Under the pieces are notes generated by a model, which ran no database searches, had not been told where the DNA came from, and saw only the letters and a list, made by a program, of their open reading frames with translations. Positions 57,660-64,000 of a stretch of 64,000 nt of DNA are shown in pieces. The stretch spans positions 74,385,102 through 74,449,101 of the forward strand of contig NC_090245.1 of the NCBI RefSeq assembly GCF_037325665.1, in the 5' to 3' direction. The stretch's first letter is position 1; each line of letters opens with the position of its first letter. The position numbers and the translations under genes are program-made. Source of the DNA: Littorina saxatilis. Its lineage: Eukaryota > Mollusca > Gastropoda > Littorinimorpha > Littorinidae.

Positions 57660-59400
57660 TAACAATACTAACATTGAACTTTGACCCACATGATCTAAGT
57701 GCATGAGCACCATGTGCAATTCGAAGTTTTTCAGGAACTGTTTTATCATTATCAGTCCATGTAGGATTGGCTGACTGTACTAGTGCACCTGCACTGTGCA
57801 CAGTTCAAAGTTTCCCAGGAACTAGGAACTCTGTCCTCTCAGTGTGCACTTAGGATTGACAAGACTATTTTTGAGTGGTTTCAGGCGATATTATTTTTCA
57901 CTACTGCACCAGTTCTCCAGTTTTAGAACTGTTATCAGCAGAAAGAATGCATGACGAGGCCTACGTCACTCTATCACGCAATACATACATGAAGGCTTAG
58001 CAAGGGCATTGATAATGACACTGATAACCACAAAGTCTCCACCACTGATTTAAAGTCACCCACGTAGACTTCAGACTTGTTTTACCTTCAATAAAAGCTG
58101 TACAAGGTCTATGTTATTGAATGCTACTGCGTATCACGCAACACTAATAAAAGCTTACTGATGGCTTCTGATAATGATATATTGATAACTACAAATTATA
58201 ACACAAAAATTTCACTTCATTTATCAACACAGACTTGGGACTGCTTTCATAAAACGAACTATCTAAACTTTTGTCTGTTGCACTAATAGAGATACCACAA
58301 ATGACAGAACATTTTCTGATTGAATTATCTCTGAGTAAGACAACACATTCAAGTTCACCAAAAAACTGCCTCAATGCCAACAGCAACTAGAGCTGCTCTA
58401 TTATCCCAAAATTTGCCACCATTATGATTTACACAAAAAATATAACCAACAGATGATCTCCATTTTCTGACTGAAAATGGATAATGTACTTCTAAATCTC
58501 AAATCTGAATAATGGCTTGTTGTGAGAGTGAGACATTAAACATATGATTGTGTGTTGACGGGCTGAGGTCCTCAAAGTTAATAGCCAATATATATATTTA
58601 ATATTTGGTTCAGAAGAGAATGGCAGTTCAAAAAATGGCAGTATATGAACTGAGATGTGATATCAAATATCAGTGACACCCGCAAGCAGCAGTCAATGCA
58701 CAGTACTGGGGAGAGTAAAATTACAGCTAACTTACTGCTGAGCAGAAACAGAAAACATTGAAGGTATTTTGTTTTTATGACCACACACACACGCACACAT
58801 GTAGTGGTCCTAACAAAACGAAACCTTTGGTGTGGGCTGCCAACTAAAAAATGTGGCTCTTTGGGGGAGAGTTAGTATAACAATTTAAAAAAGTATAACG
58901 CAATTTTGTCCCATTCAGAACACTAAGCGGAACCGCCATGTGATGCCCAGCATCAAGTCGAGATAGGTCTACTGGAATGATCCAGAACAAGATAATTAAG
59001 TGAGCTGCATTTCACACCTTTCAACAGCGAACACACACAAAATCACTCTACACACGAACTCACAGTAATGTTGAACTTTATACTTCTAATCTATACATTA
59101 ACTTGACCATGAATGGTACTGGAAATGGTCATGGAACTTCAATTTTAAAATTAGGGCACAGTCGAGAACGCACTGCCGATCTTTTCACTGAAGAGCAAAA
59201 TCAACTCACTGTTCAAACCGACAACATTTTGGCTGAAATGGTACCAATACAAACCGCAATTCGGTGAATGAATAACGATAGTTTAAGAAGAATACTCACT
59301 CTCTATGGATGTGAAAAAGCTCCAACATGTGATTCGACAAAGACTGCACAAGCTTTTATACACGGAAATGTTCACGGTTCTTTCGTCAGTCGTGAGTTGA
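57660..59400. other. No gene or named repeat seen
   Basis: AT-rich sequence upstream of the candidate perilipin promoter. Only short, unsupported frames. Confidence 0.45.
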
Positions 59401-59408
59401 GTCCAAAG

Positions 59409-60152
59409 TATCCTTGGCACAAAGGGTCAAAAATCCAAAAAATAAGGCCTTAAATGAATAAAGCCTTATTTCAGGAAATAAGGGCTTATTTTCAAGAAAT
59501 AAGGCCTTATTTCTAAAATAACGACTTATTTTTTATGGGCTTATTTTTTTAAGGCCTTATTTTTCTAAGGTCATATTGGAAATAATTAAGGCCTTACAAA
59601 AATAAGGCCTTCCAAAAATAAGCCCATAAAAAATAAGCCCTTATTTTTTTTAAGGCCTTATTTTTTTAAGGCCTTATTTTTTCGCCTCTCAGTTGTATAC
59701 TGGTACACAGAGAGAGCGGCGTTAGAGAGAGAGAGAGAGGAGAGACACAGACAAACAGACGGACTGATAGACAGATAGACAGACGGACTGACGAACGAAC
59801 TGACAGACGGACTGACAGACAGAGAGAGAAGGATAGAAAGAGAGAAAGAAGGAGAGAGAGAGAGAGAGAGAGGGTGTGTGTGTGTGTGTGTGTGGGCTTA
59901 TTTTTCTTAAGGCCTTATTTTCCTAATGCCTTATCAAAAATAAGGCCTTATTTTCCTAAGGCCTTATCAAAAATAAGGCCTTATTTTATTAAGGTCTTAA
60001 AATAAATAAGGCCTTATTTCTTTACGCCCTCATTTTTAATGACTATAGAGATTTCAGGCCTTATTTCCAAAAATAAGGCCTTATTTTGAAAATAAGGGCT
60101 TATTTTTTTCAGGCCTTATTTTGCGGATTTTTGACCCTTTGTGCCAAGGATA
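59409..60152. mobile_element. 744-bp non-autonomous element built of AAGGCCTT palindromes
   Basis: Perfect 28-bp inverted ends (59,409-59,436 and 60,125-60,152, starting TATCCTTGGCACAAAGGG) with the 6-bp direct repeat CCAAAG on both flanks (59,403-59,408 and 60,153-60,158). The interior repeats AATAAGGCCTTATTT-like palindromes more than a dozen times around a GA/TG microsatellite (about 59,710-59,895). No coding capacity. The superfamily is not recognised. Confidence 0.85.
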
Positions 60153-60411
60153 CCAAAGTCTAAGGTGAAGGTCTTATGACGAATGTCGTTGCTGGAGAAC
60201 CAATCAGATTCAGTGTGGAGAACCGACGAACCACGAGACGAAACACGTGGCTGCTGGCTGACCCGATCCCTGCTCCTGTTCAACATGGTCATATTTCGGT
60301 CGTGTTTTGGGTGAACTTTACTCACTGTTGAGCCACAGTGCGTACAGAAAGCAGACAGATATAATACTCCAATCCTGTAACTCTGTGTGGGGACCGTTCT
60401 CTTGTGTGCGG

Positions 60412-61288
60412 TTTTTATATTTTGTCAAGTTTTGACTAAATATTTTAACATCGAGGGGGAATCGAAACGAGGGTCGTGGTGTATGTGCGTGCGTGTGTGT
60501 GTGTGTGTGTGTCTGTGTGTGTGTGTAGAGCGATTCAGACTAAACTACTGGACCGATCTTTATGAAATTTGACATGAGAGTTCCTGGGTATGAAATCCCC
60601 GAACGTTTTTTTCATTTTTTTAATAAATGTCTTTGATGACGTCATATCCGGCTTTTCGTGAAAATTGAGGCGGCACTGTCACGCCCTCATTTTTCAACCA
60701 AATTGGTTGAAATTTTGGTCAAGTAATCTTCGACAAAGCCCGGACTTCGGTATTGCATTTCAGCTTGGTGGCTTAAAAATTAATTAATGACTTTGGTCAT
60801 TAAAAATCTGAAAATTGTAAAAAAAAAATAAAAATTTATAAAACGATCCAAATTTACGTTTATCTTATTCTCCATCATTTGCTGATTCCAAAAACATATA
60901 AATATGTTATATTCGGATTAAAAACAAGCTCTAAAAATTAAATATATAAAAATTATTATCAAAATTAAATTGTCCAAATCAATTTAAAAACACTTTCATC
61001 TTATTCCTTGTCGGTTCCTGATTCCAAAAACATATAGATATGATATGTTTGGATTAAAAACACGCTCAGAAAGTTAAAACAAAGAGAGGTACAGAAAAGC
61101 GTGCTATCCTTCTTAGCGCAACTACTACCCCGCTCTTCTTGTCAATTTCACTGCCTTTGCCATGAGCGGTGGACTGACGATGCTACGAGTATACGGTCTT
61201 GCTGAAAAATGGCATTGCGTTCAGTTTCATTCTGTGAGTTCGACAGCTACTTGACTAAATATTGTATTTTCGCCTTACGCGACTTGTT
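60412..61288 (+). mobile_element. Helentron-like non-autonomous repeat (copy 3)
   Basis: Same structure and orientation as 38,332-39,189: hairpin start, TG microsatellite near 60,487-60,527, end CGCCTTACGCGACTTG. Confidence 0.75.
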
Positions 61289-61549
61289 GTTTTGTATGTT
61301 CCTATTTTCAACTGGTCCTTGCCTTCACTTTCACAATCCTCCAAGTGCAGTGTGTTATTTCCTCAGTTCATAGTCGCAGTTTTTTTCTCGGGATCTTCAT
61401 AGACGTGGGTGGGGTGGGATGGAGGGATGGAGTGGCAACATACACACACACACACACACACGCACACACACGGTTTGATCCGAATATTATGACTGTCTGA
61501 CTGGGCCCACCCAGGTGAAAAATTAGCCTACCACACGATGTACTATAGT

Positions 61550-61590
61550 CAGAGACTATAGAGTATACAGAGTATACTCTATAGTCTCTG
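61550..61590. repeat. Perfect 19-bp hairpin with 3-base loop
   Basis: CAGAGACTATAGAGTATAC at 61,550-61,568 is followed after AGA by its exact complement at 61,572-61,590. ACTATAGTA words outside extend it imperfectly. Confidence 0.8.
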
Positions 61591-62632
61591 CTATAGTAAA
61601 CTATGAAATGTACCATGTACTATAGTAAACTGCAGTAAATGCTTAGAAGGCTACCGCTTTCACAGAATTTGTTTCCTTCTATTGAGCTGAAGAAGGGAGG
61701 TGGAGATGAAAAACTTGATCAATCGGTTTCCGGGTAAAAAAAAAATATACAGTCCTATGGGGGGAAGGTGGATGGGAGGGGGTGTTACGTACGCTGCAAT
61801 TTGTTAGCTTTTTGGATTTTTATGTTGTTTTCTCGGTCACTGTTCAACTTCAATGGACATTTCGGATTGCTTTAATGTTTTGTTGTCATGAGATATTTTT
61901 CTTTTGTTATTCCCAAGCTATCATGTTACAGTATGTGTGTCCTTTTATATGCCTGCTAGAAACTTCAATTTACCCTTGCTGTTGTTTTGCAGACAACATT
62001 TTTAATTATTTGTAAGTTCTGTCTGTAAGTTCTGTTCTGTCTGAATACAACTTTGTTGATTGCAATTCATCTCCTCATTCCTCTTTCTCTTTTCCGCTGA
62101 TCGTTATCTTTTTAATACCCTGCCTGTTTAACTTGTGTTTTGATGACTCGACACAACGATGGGCATTAAAGAGATGGGCATTGTCAACTGCTGCTGACAA
62201 TACGCAATTATTCCTCCACAAAAACAAAACAAATGTAAGCGCCTGTTCTTGACAACTTTTAATCGATCTAAAAATAGCAACTTGCTGGGCCCTCTGCCGC
62301 CAACAGACACTGTTTGGCCTGTAGGTAAAATGTACAATGTATTTTCTGATTTGTGCACAAAAGCTTTATTTCTTTTTTCTTTTTTTTAACATAACAATGT
62401 TTAATGTCACTGTATGTTTAAAAGACCATGGTCATATTTGTAAAAAAAATGTTAAATTAGAAAATAAATAACATTTTGGTTCATGATTTTTCCTACACCT
62501 GTGCTAAAAATAAGAAATAAAAATGTCGGGTATATAAGTCTCTCAAATACAGCTAGGTATGAATGGCTCGGTTTGAGTTTGTTGCGGTTGACCCTGCACA
62601 ATGCGACATATCATGTTTTTGTTGAACAATTT

Positions 62633-62835
62633 TGACGTCACCCCTCCCATAGGGTGACGTATTTCACAACTTCCTGTCTTACACAAACTCTGTGATGACC
62701 AATTTTGACGTCACCCCTCCCATAGGGTGACGGATTTCACAACTTTCTACAGATGAACAATGTTGCCTTCACCCCTCCCATAGGGTGACGGATGTCACAA
62801 CTTCCTGTGTACACAAACTGATGACGTATTTCACA
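62633..62835 (+). repeat. Three-unit tandem repeat with CRE and ETS motifs
   Basis: Units start near 62,633, 62,706 and 62,765 and share TCACCCCTCCCATAGGGTGA, then TTTCACAACTTYCT. Units 1 and 2 begin with a perfect TGACGTCA. Units 1 and 3 carry ACTTCCTGT (ETS core). TATATAAG lies at about 62,530. A regulatory role is inference. Confidence 0.65.
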
Positions 62836-63185
62836 ACAAAATGGCGCTGCCCATGGTCAACCTCTAAACTATCCGTATAGAATGGGGGCGTCCTCGCCCC
62901 CATAATAACAGGGTGCTTGTTATATTTGATAGATTTACTGTTTAATGTATAAGTATACATTTGTTATTTTAGAATGCTCCTGGCTTATGCAATATTTGGT
63001 TTGCTTCTATTGCTGTTTCCTACTGCAAATGTGCACATCTATATTGTTGGACAACTACAACCGGGGGCGGGGGGGGGGGGGTCTGTCGTGAGGGGTAGGG
63101 TCACTATAATGCTGTCAAGGTGGCTCAACGGGTAAAGAAAAAAATGCGGAAGGCCGGACTGAAGGGTTACGTGACTCGTAGCGAC

Positions 63186-63389
63186 TGTCACCACCTGAAA
63201 CAGAGAGAGACTGAGGGGGAGCCGACAGAGACAGAGATTCAGAGACAGACATCAACAGAGAGACTGACTTGAAATACAGAGACAGAAACATAGAGACAGA
63301 AACAGAGACGAAGACAAGTAACGACTGACTGACATCGACTGACAGAGAGACTCTGAGACAGAGAGAGAGAGAGACAGAGAGAGACAGAC

Positions 63390-63424
<35 letters not shown>

Positions 63425-63462
63425 GACAGACAGACAGACAGGCAGACAGAGACAGAGAGAGA
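63186..63462 (+). repeat. GA/GACA-rich simple repeat
   Basis: Imperfect GACAGA and GAGA tracts. The long minus-strand frames here (Leu/Ser/Val-rich) are artefacts. Confidence 0.85.
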
Positions 63463-63473
63463 AAAAATTAACA

Positions 63474-64000
63474 AACAAGTCGCGTAAGGCGAAAATACAA
63501 CATTTAGTCAAGTAGCTGTCGAACTCACAGAATGAAACTGAACGCAATGCAACGCAGCAATACTCGTAGCATCGTCAGTCCACTGCTCATGGCAAAGGCA
63601 GTGAAATTGACAAGAAGAGCGGGGTAGTAGTTGCGCTGAGAAGGATAGCACGCTTTTCTGTACCTCTCTTCGTTTTAACTTTCTGAGCGTGTTTTTAATC
63701 CAAACATATCATATCTATATGTTTTTGGAATCAGGAACCGACAAGGAATAAGATGAAAGTGTTTTTAAATTGATTTGGAAAATTTAATTTTGATCATAAT
63801 TTTTATATTTTTAATTTTCAGAGCTTGTTTTTAATCCAAATATAACATATTTATATGTTTTTGGAATCAGAAAATGACGGAGAATAAGATGAACGTAAAT
63901 TTGGATCGTTTTATAAAAAAAATTGTTTTTTTACAAAAGTCATTAATTAATTTTTAAGCCACCAAGCTGAAATCCAATACCAAAGTCCGCGCTTTGTCGG
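63474..64000 (-). mobile_element. Helentron-like non-autonomous repeat (copy 4, cut by window edge)
   Basis: Starts CAAGTCGCGTAAGGCG and continues as the other copies (GAACCGACAAGGAATAAGAT). Opposite orientation to copies 2 and 3. The hairpin end lies beyond the window. Confidence 0.75.

Noticed and set aside
60116-60410. Upstream promoter or first coding exon for the perilipin-type gene at 60.1-60.4 kb
   Set aside because: The frame there crosses the end of the palindromic element and has no similarity. The 56.26 kb donor with its CRE cluster is a better candidate.

Overview
The window looks like an intron- and repeat-rich animal nuclear genome. It is most likely a marine gastropod. The evidence for this is the molluscan-type tRNA SINEs, the very long AC/AG/TCTG microsatellites, the abundance of small inverted-repeat elements, and two recognisable host genes of animal type. 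The species assignment is inference. No bacterial genes, CRISPR array or genuine tRNA gene was seen.

Layout. 1-8.9 kb: a ~7.8 kb terminal-inverted-repeat DNA element carrying a two-exon gene that ends in a PHD-like zinc finger, plus degenerate tandem repeats. 9.4-13 kb: a Helentron-like repeat with a tRNA-SINE nested in it, then two 5'-truncated LINE 3' ends on opposite strands. 13.6-15.5 kb: microsatellites and a small hAT-like element. 15.58-15.69 kb: one isolated exon for the start of an unconventional myosin motor (minus strand). 16.2-17.05 kb: a tandem foldback repeat whose second copy was split by a Polinton.

17,053-31,710: a fossil Polinton. It has 224-bp terminal inverted repeats that are about 99% identical and a 6-bp target duplication, CGTGTT. 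The interior is clearly broken. Its protease, capsid-type and integrase parts occur several times, and a DNA polymerase B part lies near the right end. 31.7-35.8 kb: foldback and Tc1-type elements, microsatellites and one weak candidate exon.

35.8-39.75 kb (+): a complete three-exon IER3IP1 (Yos1) gene. It runs tail to tail with a perilipin-type lipid-droplet gene on the minus strand (coding 55,765-41,189; poly(A) signal at 40.13 kb). The perilipin gene has eight common coding exons and two mutually alternative C-terminal exons. Its largest intron holds a fossil DIRS-type retroelement (43,005-48,681). That element has inverted terminal repeats, a textbook internal complementary region, and an embedded full-length 5S rRNA-like sequence. 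Other introns hold a SINE, a Harbinger-like MITE, foldback elements and an internally deleted relative of the 7.8 kb element at the left edge.

56-64 kb: the candidate perilipin first exon with a cluster of CRE motifs, a striking 744-bp element built from AAGGCCTT palindromes, two more Helentron-like copies, and a short tandem repeat with CRE and ETS motifs.

How it fits together: the host content is one ER-Golgi trafficking gene and one lipid-droplet gene, converging with about 0.38 kb between their poly(A) signals. A myosin exon and one weak receptor-like exon lie further left. Most of the rest is layered mobile DNA. The nesting (SINE in Helentron, SINE inside a later-duplicated Polinton segment, Polinton inside a foldback repeat, 5S inside DIRS) gives a readable order of events.
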